Notes under the pieces: generated by a model
What the model saw: only the letters and a program-made list of their open reading frames with translations
The model's database searches: none
Told to the model about the DNA's origin: nothing
Source: Parcubacteria group bacterium GW2011_GWB1_37_13
GTDB lineage: Bacteria; Patescibacteriota; Minisyncoccia; Phycocordibacterales; UBA9973
Assembly (NCBI GenBank): GCA_000990145.1
Contig: LBSW01000040.1
Coordinates: forward strand, 1-13,913
Direction of reading: 5' to 3'
Length of the DNA: 13,913 nucleotides
Part shown: positions 1 through 6,836 of the stretch, piece by piece
How the letters are laid out: each line of letters opens with the position of its first letter
Position numbering within the stretch: the first letter of the stretch is position 1
Made by a program: the position numbers and the translations under genes

Positions 1-2
1 TT

Positions 3-1130
3 AGATCTTCTTCAGTAGGAGGCGCGCTTTTTTTAATGCAGAAGTCTGGAATTCCCAAGATAATTTTTTCCGCGCGCGAGCCGATAATTTTACGGGAAAC
101 TCTCGATATTAATAAGTTTTTGTTTTCGACCATAAAATCTCTGGAAATTGTTGCTGATAAAATTTATAAAGCGGGAATGGGAAAACCCGAGGCCGCTTTT
201 TGTGTTCTTTCATCGCCTTGGCATATTTCTCAAACTAGAGTTGTAAGGCTCGAAAAAAATACGCCCTTTTTGTTTACCCCGAAGCTTGCTCTTGATTTAA
301 TCAAAAAAGAAATATCCCTTTTTGAAGAAGAATATTTGATAAAATATGAAAATGCTAAAAGTCCGGTCCGATCAATTGAATTTAAAAATATTAAAATAAT
401 GCTAAATGGCTATGAGACGCCAAATCCTTTAGATCAAAAAGCTAAAGAACTTGAGATGGCCGTTTTTATTTCAATCAGTCCGGAACAGGTTTTAAAGAAA
501 ATAGAAAAAACAATAAAAAAATTCTTCCATTTTGAAAATATAAAATTTTCTTCTTTTTCTTTGGCTTCTTTCACCATAGTGCGCGATATTTATGCGCACA
601 ACGAAGATTTTCTTTTGGTTGATATTAGCGGGGAAGTGACAGATATTTCTATGGTAAAGAAAAATACGTTGCGCGAATCAATTTCTTTTCCATTAGGTTA
701 TAATTTTATTACGCGCAAAATTGCGTCTCTCCTTCATTTTTCGCTTGATGAAGCTAAATCGTTTTTTTCTCTTTTTAAGGACGGACACGCTTCGGAATCC
801 GCGGTAAAAAAAATCAGCCCTGTTATGGATAAATTAAAAATGGAATGGTTGGGCAAATTCCAGGAGTCTTTGGCCAATCTTTCCAATGATATTTCCATTC
901 CCTCAACTATTTACATAGCGGTAGATAAAGATGTGGCGGATTTTTTCTGCCGAATAATTGAAACTGAACAATTTAACCAATATTCCCTGACCGAATCAAA
1001 ATTTAAAGTTATTTTTTTAAGCGCGGAAATTTTCCACAATATGGCGACATTCGACGGCAATGTAATTCGCGACACTTTTCTTATCATTGATTCTATTTAT
1101 ATTTGTCGTTTTTTAACTAAAACCCCATAG
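3..1130 (+). CDS. Actin-like ATPase, PilM/FtsA-type, 5'-truncated by window edge
   Basis: The reading frame is open to the left edge, and the residues before the first ATG (position 36) read RSSSVGGALFL. That resembles the phosphate-1 loop of the actin-like ATPase superfamily (DxGSSSVxxAL), so the real start probably lies upstream of the window and the ATG at 36 is internal. A second superfamily motif, the phosphate-2 loop, is visible as VDISGEVTDISMV (Asp at nt 621). FtsA, PilM and MreB share these loops; PilM and FtsA bind ATP on the cytoplasmic face and recruit membrane partners. No transmembrane segment is present. The next gene encodes a one-pass membrane protein, so the pair recalls the PilM-PilN arrangement of type IV pilus machines; that functional link is inference. 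The gene ends with TAG. The superfamily call is fairly secure, the precise family is not. Confidence 0.6.
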   Translation, partial: RSSSVGGALFLMQKSGIPKIIFSAREPIILRETLDINKFLFSTIKSLEIVADKIYKAGMGKPEAAFCVLSSPWHISQTRVVRLEKNTPFLFTPKLALDLIKKEISLFEEEYLIKYENAKSPVRSIEFKNIKIMLNGYETPNPLDQKAKELEMAVFISISPEQVLKKIEKTIKKFFHFENIKFSSFSLASFTIVRDIYAHNEDFLLVDISGEVTDISMVKKNTLRESISFPLGYNFITRKIASLLHFSLDEAKSFFSLFKDGHASESAVKKISPVMDKLKMEWLGKFQESLANLSNDISIPSTIYIAVDKDVADFFCRIIETEQFNQYSLTESKFKVIFLSAEIFHNMATFDGNVIRDTFLIIDSIYICRFLTKTP

Positions 1131-1137
1131 CAGAATT

Positions 1138-1165
1138 TTGAAAAAAATTCGCCGCAAGGTAAAAT
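1138..1165 (+). promoter_or_regulatory. Promoter for the baseplate-J-like gene, leaderless spacing
   Basis: TTGAAA (1138-1143), a 16-nt spacer and TAAAAT (1160-1165); each box matches five of six sigma-70 consensus bases. The -10 box ends 6 nt before the ATG at 1172, so transcription would start at or beside the A of the start codon. No Shine-Dalgarno sequence is present. The promoter lies in the 41-nt gap after the actin-like gene. Confidence 0.55.
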
Positions 1166-1171
1166 ATAGTT

Positions 1172-2464
1172 ATGCCAAAAAATTTACTGCAAGATATTGT
1201 AAAAGTAAAACATTCGCTGAACGGTGGAATGCGCGAGACGCAAATGTCTCAAAAAGAGAATCGTCCTGATTCGGCAGAGCAGGACAGAGACAGATTTGTT
1301 CGTTCATCGGGCAGACCTCGATATATGCTTTGGTTTGTGGCAGTTATATCCGTTGTGTTTCTTTTTTTTGCGCTTTCACATCTGTTTTTAAATGTAGTGG
1401 TCACAATAAATCCGAAGGTAGAAAATGTAGTTTTAGATGAAAATTTATCCGCCAGTAAAAACGGAGACATAAATGCGCTGTCTTTTGATTTAATAATTAT
1501 TTCTGGAGAAGAAAGTGAAATAGTGCAAACTACCGAGACAAAAAATGTTTCAGAAAGAGCCAGGGGCGTTGTTTCGATTTATAATGCTTTTAGCTCCGCG
1601 CCCCAGAGACTTGATATAGATACTCGATTGGAGGGTTCAAATGGTAAAATTTATAAAACGCAAAAACAAGTGATTGTGCCAGGAATGAAAGGCAATATCC
1701 CTGGATCTGTAGAGGTAGGAATTTATGGAAAAGAAGCGGGAGAGGAATATAATAGCGGTCCGCTTGATTTTACGATTTTTGGTTTCAAAGGAACACCTAA
1801 ATATTCTAAATTTTATGCCAGATCTAAAGGCGAAATTACTGGCGGGTCTAATGGCAAGACGCCCGTTGTTTCCGATGCGCAGAAATTGGTCGCCACCAAT
1901 GATCTGAAAAAGATTCTTCAAACAGAACTCTTTAAAAAAGCAATGGATCAGATTCCAAAAGGATTTATTTTATTTAAGGATGCAGCTTTGCTTAAAGTGG
2001 ATGACAGTAATATTAATATTGTTTCTTCCAATGACAATACTTTTTCTATGAAGCTTAAAGGCACACTCTATGGTTTTCTGTTCAATATAGACAAGCTGAC
2101 AAAAAAAATTGCGGAAAATAATATCAGCGAATATGACGACAGCGATGTTTATTTGGCAAATATCCAAGACTTGGTTTTTTCCCTGCCTTCCGAGCAGGCG
2201 AGTCTTTCCAATAAAGACGGTGTTTCACTTGAAGATATAAAAAATATAAATTTTAATTTAAAAGGAACAACTAAAATTATTTGGAAATTGGATGAGACTC
2301 AACTCAAAACTGACTTTTTAGGGAAATCAAAGAAAGATTTTTATCAAATATTATTACAATATCCAAATATCGATTCTGCTGATTTAGTAATTAGTCCTTT
2401 TTGGAAAACATCCCTACCGGATAAGACAAAAAATATAAAAGTAATTGTGAATTATCCAAAGTAA
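1172..2464 (+). CDS. One-pass membrane protein with baseplate-J-like extracytoplasmic region
   Basis: 430 aa. Residues 1-51 are charged and basic (cytoplasmic), about 52-75 form one hydrophobic helix (LWFVAVISVVFLFFALSHLF), and the rest is a hydrophilic extracytoplasmic part, giving a type II topology. The section around residues 125-215, with an ARGVVSIYNAFS strand, a DTRLEG...IYKT segment, a VPG turn and EAGEEYNSGP, resembles the baseplate J/gp47-like fold seen in cell-surface proteins of CPR and other bacteria. The C-terminal pattern GKSKKDFYQILLQYP...SPFWKTSLP is also typical of such proteins, from memory. Its role is unknown; pairing with an upstream actin-like ATPase suggests an envelope-spanning machine such as a pilus-like assembly, by analogy to PilM-PilN. 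It has its own promoter as well as possible readthrough. It ends with TAA, and the next gene has a separate promoter. Confidence 0.55.
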   Translation: MPKNLLQDIVKVKHSLNGGMRETQMSQKENRPDSAEQDRDRFVRSSGRPRYMLWFVAVISVVFLFFALSHLFLNVVVTINPKVENVVLDENLSASKNGDINALSFDLIIISGEESEIVQTTETKNVSERARGVVSIYNAFSSAPQRLDIDTRLEGSNGKIYKTQKQVIVPGMKGNIPGSVEVGIYGKEAGEEYNSGPLDFTIFGFKGTPKYSKFYARSKGEITGGSNGKTPVVSDAQKLVATNDLKKILQTELFKKAMDQIPKGFILFKDAALLKVDDSNINIVSSNDNTFSMKLKGTLYGFLFNIDKLTKKIAENNISEYDDSDVYLANIQDLVFSLPSEQASLSNKDGVSLEDIKNINFNLKGTTKIIWKLDETQLKTDFLGKSKKDFYQILLQYPNIDSADLVISPFWKTSLPDKTKNIKVIVNYPK

Positions 2465-2490
2465 TTAATGATTTTTTACTTTAAGTAAAT

Positions 2491-2519
2491 TTGACATAAG
2501 TCTTTAATTTTACTATAGT
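2491..2519 (+). promoter_or_regulatory. Strong sigma-70-type promoter of the infA/ribosomal block
   Basis: TTGACA (2491-2496) is a perfect -35 box. An exact 17-nt spacer leads to TATAGT (2514-2519), five of six bases of the -10 consensus. The predicted start near 2526 leaves only about 6 nt before the infA ATG at 2532, so the mRNA would be essentially leaderless. This is the best promoter in the window, as expected for a ribosomal protein transcription unit. Confidence 0.75.
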
Positions 2520-2531
2520 TATATTATATAA

Positions 2532-2777
2532 ATGAGCGACCTAAAAAATGAAAAATTGTTGACTGTAAGAGGGGTTATCACTGAAGCGTTGCCCTCTACC
2601 TTGTTTAGAGTAGAAATAGAAGACAAAAATGGAGATGCAGCAGGAGATAAAAAAGAAATTTTGGCGTATCTTTCAGGAAAAATGCGTATGCATAGAATTA
2701 AGGTTTTAATTGGAGATTCAGTCGAAATCGTGCTTGACTCTTATGGGGGAAAGGGAAGAATAGTCAAGAGGTTGTAA
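2532..2777 (+). CDS. infA: Translation initiation factor IF-1
   Basis: 81 aa, an S1/OB-fold protein that occupies the ribosomal A site of the 30S subunit during initiation. Diagnostic residues are TVRGVITEALPSTLFRVEIE, then YLSGKMRMHRIKVLIGDSVEI and the terminal GKGRIVKRL, all matching bacterial IF-1 (about 72 aa). The extra length comes from roughly eight added residues (around DKNGDAAGDKK) between two strands before the SGKMR motif. The gene is first in a run of ribosomal genes in the common infA-rpmJ-rpsM order. secY, adk and map, which often precede it, are absent here. The start has no Shine-Dalgarno sequence and sits about 6 nt after the predicted transcription start. Confidence 0.95.
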   Translation: MSDLKNEKLLTVRGVITEALPSTLFRVEIEDKNGDAAGDKKEILAYLSGKMRMHRIKVLIGDSVEIVLDSYGGKGRIVKRL

Positions 2778-2800
2778 TTTTTTTTAAAATAGTGTATGAT
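2772..2800 (+). promoter_or_regulatory. Possible internal promoter and leader before rpmJ
   Basis: TTGTAA (2772-2777, overlapping the end of infA), a 17-nt spacer and TATGAT (2795-2800). The -35 box matches four and the -10 box five of six consensus bases. Initiation near 2807 would give a U-rich leader of about 70 nt before rpmJ, carrying two AGGGTTTTT direct repeats (about 2808 and 2841) and a weak AAGG/CCTT hairpin near 2840-2854. The 99-nt infA-rpmJ gap is among the longest in this block, which fits a regulatory function, but the boxes are only moderate. Confidence 0.35.
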
Positions 2801-2876
2801 GGCAGTCAGGGTTTTTAAAAGAGAAATATATTAAAAAATAAGGGTTTTTTCCTTGTTTTGTTTTCTTTGTCATTTT

Positions 2877-2987
2877 ATGAAAATTAAGTCAGCAGTAAGA
2901 AAAATTTGCGATAATTGTAAAATGGTTAAACGCCAAAGGCATTTGCGAATAACTTGCTCTAATCCTAAGCATAAACAAAAACAATAA
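2877..2987 (+). CDS. rpmJ: 50S ribosomal protein bL36
   Basis: 36 aa, translated directly from the sequence: MKIKSAVRKICDNCKMVKRQ, then RHLRITCSNPKHKQKQ. This is the usual length of bL36, the smallest large-subunit protein, which binds 23S rRNA. The zinc ligands of the C+ form are all present: Cys11, Cys14, Cys27 and His32 with the standard C-x2-C-x12-C-x4-H spacing. It lies between infA and rpsM, its normal place. rpsM starts 4 nt after its stop. The start (CATTTTATG) has no Shine-Dalgarno motif. Its short length makes it easy to miss in automated calling, but the motif is unmistakable. Confidence 0.95.
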   Translation: MKIKSAVRKICDNCKMVKRQRHLRITCSNPKHKQKQ

Positions 2988-2991
2988 TTTT

Positions 2992-3372
2992 ATGAGAATC
3001 CTTGGAATCACAGTGCCAAATGAAAAGAGGCTTGAAATTGGTTTGACTTGTTTCTTTGGTATTGGTATTTCAAAAGCTCGTAAAATTTTAGATCAAGTGA
3101 GTATTGATCGCGGAAAACGGGCCAAAGATTTAACTTTAGATGAAGAAAATAAAATTCGTGTTGTAATTGAGAAAATTTTAATCGAAGGAAATTTAAAAAG
3201 AGAAATATCAGCCAATATTAAAAGATTGAAAGATATTAAATGTTATCGAGGCATTCGTCATACAAAAAGATTGCCGGTTCGAGGCCAAAGAACGAAAACA
3301 AATTCCAGAACCATCAGAGGTAATGTCAGAAAGACAATGGCATCGGGCAAGAGAAAAGAAAGCAAGACTTAA
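2992..3372 (+). CDS. rpsM: 30S ribosomal protein uS13
   Basis: 126 aa, normal bacterial length. uS13 sits in the head of the 30S subunit, contacts the P-site tRNA and forms bridges to the 50S subunit. The N-terminal MRILGITVPNEKRLEIGLT and FGIGISKARKIL segment is the helix-two-turn-helix core. The C-terminal RGIRHTKRLPVRGQRTKTNS (Arg97 begins RGQRTKTN) is the signature stretch that reaches toward tRNA. The tail is Lys/Arg-rich. It is preceded by rpmJ (4-nt gap) and followed by rpsK after 2 nt, so the three are almost certainly cotranscribed. No Shine-Dalgarno sequence precedes the ATG. Confidence 0.97.
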   Translation: MRILGITVPNEKRLEIGLTCFFGIGISKARKILDQVSIDRGKRAKDLTLDEENKIRVVIEKILIEGNLKREISANIKRLKDIKCYRGIRHTKRLPVRGQRTKTNSRTIRGNVRKTMASGKRKESKT

Positions 3373-3374
3373 AA

Positions 3375-3878
3375 ATGACAAAAACCAAAATTACAACTGA
3401 AAAAGATTCAGAAAAAGAGAAGAAGATTAAATCTGGCAAAGATGAATCGCCTAAAACTGAATTCTCTGAGGCCTCTTCTGAGGAAACGCCTAAGGAGATA
3501 AAAAAAGCTCCGCCAAAAACACCTAAGAAAAAAATTGTTTCCGGCACTCTTTACATTGATGCCACTTTCAATAATACTAAAGTACTTTTTGGAGATAAAT
3601 TGGGTAATACGTTATTTTGGTCCAGCGCGGGAAGTTTGGGTTTTAAGGGAGCGAAAAAAGGAACTCCGTTTGCGGCTTCAAAAGTGGGTGATATCATTGG
3701 AAGCAAAGCTACGACGCTTGGAGTCAAGGATGCGGATGTCGTGGTTCTGGGGGTCGGGTCCGGTCGTGAACCCGCAATCAGAGCTTTTATGGCTCACGGA
3801 ATTGAAATTACTTCCATTAAAGATGCTACACCAGTGCCCCATAATGGGCCGAAGGCTAAAAAACCTAGAAGGGTGTAA
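3375..3878 (+). CDS. rpsK: 30S ribosomal protein uS11 with long charged N-terminal extension
   Basis: 167 aa against about 125-130 in most bacteria. uS11 lies on the 30S platform next to the mRNA exit site and binds 16S rRNA. The core begins near residue 53 (KIVSGTLYIDATFNNT) and shows the family residues WSSAGSLGFKGAKKGTPFAA, GVGSGREPAIRAF and the closing PHNG...KKPRRV. Residues 1-52 form a low-complexity Lys/Glu/Ser/Pro extension with no predicted fold. The start is 2 nt after rpsM stops, and no later ATG lies near the core start, so the extension is probably real. Its position on the ribosome would place it near the Shine-Dalgarno/anti-SD duplex region, which is notable because this window uses few SD sites. 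Confidence 0.95.
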   Translation: MTKTKITTEKDSEKEKKIKSGKDESPKTEFSEASSEETPKEIKKAPPKTPKKKIVSGTLYIDATFNNTKVLFGDKLGNTLFWSSAGSLGFKGAKKGTPFAASKVGDIIGSKATTLGVKDADVVVLGVGSGREPAIRAFMAHGIEITSIKDATPVPHNGPKAKKPRRV

Positions 3879-3919
3879 TTATAGAATTTAATAATATAAC
3901 CGAACACAGTTGCAGTCCA

Positions 3920-3940
3920 ATGACCGCGACTTGCTTCTAA
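3920..3940 (+). other. Possible six-codon leader ORF before rpsD
   Basis: ATG ACC GCG ACT TGC TTC TAA reads MTATCF and ends 4 nt before the rpsD ATG. The surrounding 66-nt gap is richer in G+C than other gaps in the block. Reinitiation after this minigene could couple or tune uS4 synthesis. It may equally be chance, since no ribosome binding site or conservation can be shown. Confidence 0.15.
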
Positions 3941-3944
3941 CGGG

Positions 3945-4550
3945 ATGATAAGTAAACCAAAATTCAAAATTTGCAGAAGACTAGGACCCGGAGTGTATGA
4001 TAAATGTCAGACTTCCAAGTTTAAAGTTGCGTCTTCTAAGGGTGGTTTGCTTGGCGCGCGTCATCCAAAAGCTCTTTCTGAATATGGAACTCAACTTATT
4101 GAAAAACAAAAGATACGCTTTTCATATGGTATAACTGAACGCCAACTTTCAAATTATGTTAAAAAAGCTTTTCTAGTTAAAGGCGTTGGAACGACGGAGA
4201 AACTTTTTGAAGAACTTGAATTTCGTCTCGATAATGCAGTTTATAGAATGGGACTTAGTAATAGCAGGCGCGCCGCCAGACAAATGGTTTCTCATGGACA
4301 TTTTATTGTTAATGACAAAAAAGTTACCATTCCATCATACGAATTGAGATCCGGAGACATTGTAAAAATCCGCCAAGAATCCAAAGGTAAAAAAATTTTT
4401 AGCAATATAACCGAAAAAATGAAAGATTACAATCCTCCGGTATGGATAAATTTTGACGTAAATAATATGGAGGGAAAAATTTTAGATAAACCAAAAAACA
4501 TAGAAAGTTTTTTTGATTTAAATGCTGTGCTTGAGTTTTATAGTCGTTAA
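3945..4550 (+). CDS. rpsD: 30S ribosomal protein uS4
   Basis: 201 aa, close to the usual 200-209. uS4 is a primary 16S rRNA binder that nucleates 30S assembly. The N-terminal region has CRRLGPGVYDKC and SEYGTQLIEKQKIRFSYGI (family pattern EYGxQLxEKQKxRxxYG). The S4 RNA-binding domain spans about residues 87-145, with LFEELEFRLDNAVYRMG, RRAARQMVSHGHFIVN and RSGDIVKIR. Only two of the cysteines used by zinc-binding uS4 forms remain (Cys9 and Cys20 region), so this is probably a zinc-free version. An in-frame stop lies upstream, which fixes the start region. The gene lies between rpsK and rpoA as in the bacterial alpha operon. In E. coli uS4 represses that operon; no matching pseudoknot was identified here. 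Confidence 0.96.
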   Translation: MISKPKFKICRRLGPGVYDKCQTSKFKVASSKGGLLGARHPKALSEYGTQLIEKQKIRFSYGITERQLSNYVKKAFLVKGVGTTEKLFEELEFRLDNAVYRMGLSNSRRAARQMVSHGHFIVNDKKVTIPSYELRSGDIVKIRQESKGKKIFSNITEKMKDYNPPVWINFDVNNMEGKILDKPKNIESFFDLNAVLEFYSR

Positions 4551-4572
4551 ATTATTATTAATTTTTAAAATT

Positions 4573-5568
4573 ATGTCTGAATATAAAATAGTTATGCCTT
4601 CCAAGCCTCGTGTTGTTTTAGAGGAGGGGAACAAAGGAGTATTTGAAATAGATGGTTTATATCCGGGATACGGCCATACGTTAGGAAATAGTTTAAGAAG
4701 AATTATTCTTTCATCGCTCCCGGGCGCCTCTGTTACATCTATCAAAATTGACGGCGTGAATCATGAATTTCAAACACTCGACGGAATCAAAGAAGATGTA
4801 ATTGTAATGATTTTAAATTTTAAAAAGACCCGTTTTAAAATGATATCCGATGAACCTCAAATAGTAACGCTTTCTGTCAAAGGTCCGAAGGATATCACAG
4901 CGGGTGACATAAAAACCGGCGGGCAAGTGGAAGTTTTAAATCCAGAACTTCATATCGTGGAAGTTACAGGTAAAATTAATTTAAATGTTGAAATGAGAAT
5001 TGAAAAAGGGCTTGGATTTATTCCCAAGGAAATTTTTCAGAAAGAAAAAGTTGACGTTGGCACAATTGCTGTTGACGCTATTTTTACTCCAGTTCGCCGC
5101 GTTTCTTATGAAGTTGAAAATATGCGTGTTGGAGATAAAACTAACCACAATCGTTTAAGAATTTCAATTGAAACAGATGGCACGTTAACGCCTCGTGAAG
5201 CGCTTTCGCGTTCTATCGAAATTATGATCAACCAACTCAAAGCTATTATTGATTTTAAAGAGATAGAAGTTCCGAAATCCGAAAAAGCCGAAATTTTAGC
5301 TTCCGATGATTCTCCTCAGAATGTCGAGAAAGATGGCGCAGAAGAGAAAAAAGAATCAGATTTTACTGACATTTTAAAGACTAGAACTGACAGCTTAGAT
5401 CTTTCCACTAGAACGCTAAATGCGCTTACTTCCGCAAACATTCGAACTCTTGGCGGTCTTGCCAGAAAGAAAAGGGAAGATTTGCTTGAGATTGAAGGTA
5501 TCGGCGAGAAAGGAATTTCTGAAATTAAAAAAGTGCTTAGCAAGTTCGGATTTAATCTGAAAGAATAA
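4573..5568 (+). CDS. rpoA: DNA-directed RNA polymerase subunit alpha
   Basis: 331 aa. The alpha dimer scaffolds RNA polymerase assembly. The N-terminal domain (about 1-228) carries the dimerisation signature GLYPGYGHTLGNSLRRIILS and GVNHEFQTLDGIKEDV. An acidic/Lys-rich linker (about 229-262) follows. The C-terminal domain (about 263-331) keeps residues matching E. coli Arg265 and Asn268 in the STRTLNAL helix (Arg280 and Asn283 here) and a helix-hairpin-helix GIGEKGISEIKKVL, so UP-element or activator contact is plausible. I chose the ATG at 4573 because the earlier in-frame ATG at 4522 lies inside rpsD and adds a hydrophobic 17-residue stretch absent from alpha subunits. It follows rpsD by 22 nt and precedes rplQ by 10 nt. 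Confidence 0.96.
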   Translation: MSEYKIVMPSKPRVVLEEGNKGVFEIDGLYPGYGHTLGNSLRRIILSSLPGASVTSIKIDGVNHEFQTLDGIKEDVIVMILNFKKTRFKMISDEPQIVTLSVKGPKDITAGDIKTGGQVEVLNPELHIVEVTGKINLNVEMRIEKGLGFIPKEIFQKEKVDVGTIAVDAIFTPVRRVSYEVENMRVGDKTNHNRLRISIETDGTLTPREALSRSIEIMINQLKAIIDFKEIEVPKSEKAEILASDDSPQNVEKDGAEEKKESDFTDILKTRTDSLDLSTRTLNALTSANIRTLGGLARKKREDLLEIEGIGEKGISEIKKVLSKFGFNLKE

Positions 5569-5578
5569 TTTTAAATAT

Positions 5579-5932
5579 ATGCGGCACGGCAATAATAAAA
5601 GAAAATTTGGCAGAGTTAGAAAAGTTAGAAAAGCCTTGATTAATTCTTTGGCTCTTAATTTAATTGTGCGCGGAAAAATAAAGACAACAGAACCAAAAGC
5701 GAAAGAATTGAGGCCTTTTGTTGAAAAACTTGTAACTGGCGCAAAAAAGGGCAATATGGCCGCTCGCCGATTGATAATTTCTGAACTCTCCAATAGACGC
5801 TCTGAAGTAAAAAAACTTTTTGAAGTCATTGCGTTAAAGTATGCGGATAGAAAAGGAGGATATACGAGAATCTTAAAATTGGGCGCCAGAAAATCGGACG
5901 GAGCCAAGATGGCTATTATAGAATTTGTATAA
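5579..5932 (+). CDS. rplQ: 50S ribosomal protein bL17
   Basis: 117 aa, typical for the family. bL17 lies near the polypeptide exit tunnel of the 50S subunit. The start MRHGNNKRKFGR matches the family's MRHxxxxRKLxR opening. Further signatures are RKALINSLALNLIVRGKIKT, TEPKAKELRPFVEKLVTGAK and the terminal GARKSDGAKMAIIEFV (family GDxAxMAxIEL). It follows rpoA after 10 nt, the near-universal bacterial rpoA-rplQ pairing, and is probably cotranscribed with it. The start codon is preceded only by AT-rich sequence. Confidence 0.96.
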   Translation: MRHGNNKRKFGRVRKVRKALINSLALNLIVRGKIKTTEPKAKELRPFVEKLVTGAKKGNMAARRLIISELSNRRSEVKKLFEVIALKYADRKGGYTRILKLGARKSDGAKMAIIEFV

Positions 5933-5980
5933 ATTAAAATAGATTAAAATAATAATTATAAATAAAATTTTAGTACTGGA

Positions 5981-6337
5981 ATGAAAAATATCGAAAAAAA
6001 AATAATAGATGCGCAAGATAGAACTTTGGGAAGAGTTGCCAGCGAGACGGCGATGTCTTTAATGGGCAAGACTAAAGCTTCTTTTGAGCGCAATAAATAT
6101 TGTGGTATGCCTGTAAAAGTTATCAATGCTTCCAAACTTCGTATTACCCCAAAAAAGTTGGCAGGAATTTATCATACTAGGTATTCGGGTATTCCGGGCG
6201 GGCTTCGTATTTTAAAGGGCACAGAAACAATGCAAAAAAAAGGACTGAAAGAATTAATCAAACTTGCAACATACCAAATGTTGCCTTCAAATAAATTACG
6301 AAGGACAATGATGAAAAATTTAAAAATTGAAGATTAA
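5981..6337 (+). CDS. rplM: 50S ribosomal protein uL13 (short form)
   Basis: 118 aa compared with about 142-150 in most bacteria. uL13 is an early 23S rRNA-binding assembly protein. The family core is present: IIDAQDRTLGRVASETAMSL (WxVIDAxxxxLGRLAS pattern), NASKLRITPKKLAGIYHTRY, and MLPSNKLRRTMMKNLKI (family MLPxxxLGRxxxxxLxV). The N-terminus lacks the usual extension before the WxxID strand, and the protein ends just after the last conserved helix, so it looks trimmed at both ends, as is common in reduced genomes. A 48-nt very AT-rich gap with several TAAAAT hexamers separates it from rplQ. rpsI follows after 75 nt containing a hairpin. rplM-rpsI adjacency is standard. Confidence 0.94.
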   Translation: MKNIEKKIIDAQDRTLGRVASETAMSLMGKTKASFERNKYCGMPVKVINASKLRITPKKLAGIYHTRYSGIPGGLRILKGTETMQKKGLKELIKLATYQMLPSNKLRRTMMKNLKIED

Positions 6338-6347
6338 CTAATACTTG

Positions 6348-6373
6348 TCCCGTTATAAATTCAGCAAACGGGA
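6348..6373 (+). promoter_or_regulatory. Hairpin in the rplM-rpsI intercistronic region
   Basis: TCCCGTT (6348-6354) pairs perfectly with AACGGGA (6367-6373) around a 12-nt loop, within an otherwise AT-rich 75-nt gap. No U-run follows, so it is not a typical intrinsic terminator. It could be a processing or stabilising structure, or a cis element controlling uS9. Confidence 0.45.
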
Positions 6374-6412
6374 AATGATAAATAAAAATTATTAATTAAA
6401 ATTTATAATAGG

Positions 6413-6829
6413 ATGGACAAAGAAACGGCAATAAAAAAATATTTCGAAGCAGTAGGAAGACGCAAAACTTCGACTGCTCGGGTGCGTATTTTGGAGTCGT
6501 CCAAAGCAAGCTTCATAGTAAATGGTGTTGATAGCAAAGAATATTTTAAAACAGAAGGGGAACGCCGTTTGATTTTAGACCCGATGATAAAAGGACAAAA
6601 AACCGGAGAAGGGAAAGCGGGTTTGAAATGGAATGTGGAAGCGCATGTGTCTGGCGGTGGAGTTCACAGCCAAGCAGAAGCGATAAGACATGGATTGGCC
6701 CGCGCGTTAGCAACATTTAATCCGGAGAATCGTGGAGGTTTGAAAAGCCTAGGATATTTAAAGCGTGACCCAAGAGCTAAATTCGGGCTCAAAAAAGCCC
6801 GCAAAGCTCCGCAGTGGAGTAAACGATAG
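6413..6829 (+). CDS. rpsI: 30S ribosomal protein uS9
   Basis: 138 aa, normal length. uS9 is in the 30S head and its C-terminal tail contacts the P-site tRNA anticodon stem. Signatures are YFEAVGRRKTSTARVRI near the N-terminus, HVSGGGVHSQAEAIRHGLAR in the middle (family GGGxxGQAGAIRHGIARAL), and the end RDPRAKFGLKKARKAPQWSKR with the invariant terminal SKR. It partners rplM as usual. A TATAAT at 6404-6409 lies too close to the ATG to serve as its own -10 box under normal spacing. The last 50 nt of coding sequence hold two GC-rich hairpins, at 6784-6801 and about 6806-6820. Confidence 0.97.
   Translation: MDKETAIKKYFEAVGRRKTSTARVRILESSKASFIVNGVDSKEYFKTEGERRLILDPMIKGQKTGEGKAGLKWNVEAHVSGGGVHSQAEAIRHGLARALATFNPENRGGLKSLGYLKRDPRAKFGLKKARKAPQWSKR
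6784..6801 (+). other. Perfect hairpin inside the 3' end of rpsI
   Basis: CGGGCT (6784-6789) pairs with AGCCCG (6796-6801) around an A-rich 6-nt loop, within codons for the conserved FGLKKARK tail. A second, weaker stem (GCTCC/GGAGT with one G-U pair) follows near 6806-6820, then T-rich sequence after the stop. Together these may slow or partly end transcription before the grpE promoter. The conserved protein sequence could also explain the first stem by chance. Confidence 0.25.
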
Positions 6830-6836
6830 TTTTTTA

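Noticed and set aside
3535..3891. 118-codon plus-strand frame overlapping rpsK
   Set aside because: It is an out-of-frame reading of uS11 coding sequence with no start signal or family features.
4522..4572. Earlier in-frame ATG for rpoA, adding 17 hydrophobic residues
   Set aside because: It lies inside the end of rpsD, and the added residues have no counterpart in RNA polymerase alpha subunits. The ATG at 4573 begins MSEYKIVMPSKPRV, as expected.
5416..5907. 163-codon open frame on the minus strand
   Set aside because: It is antisense to rpoA and rplQ, both unmistakable, and its translation has no recognisable family features.
6404..6409. Perfect TATAAT before rpsI as its promoter
   Set aside because: It ends 3 nt before the ATG, so transcription would start within the gene; no -35 box is evident in this AT-rich stretch.
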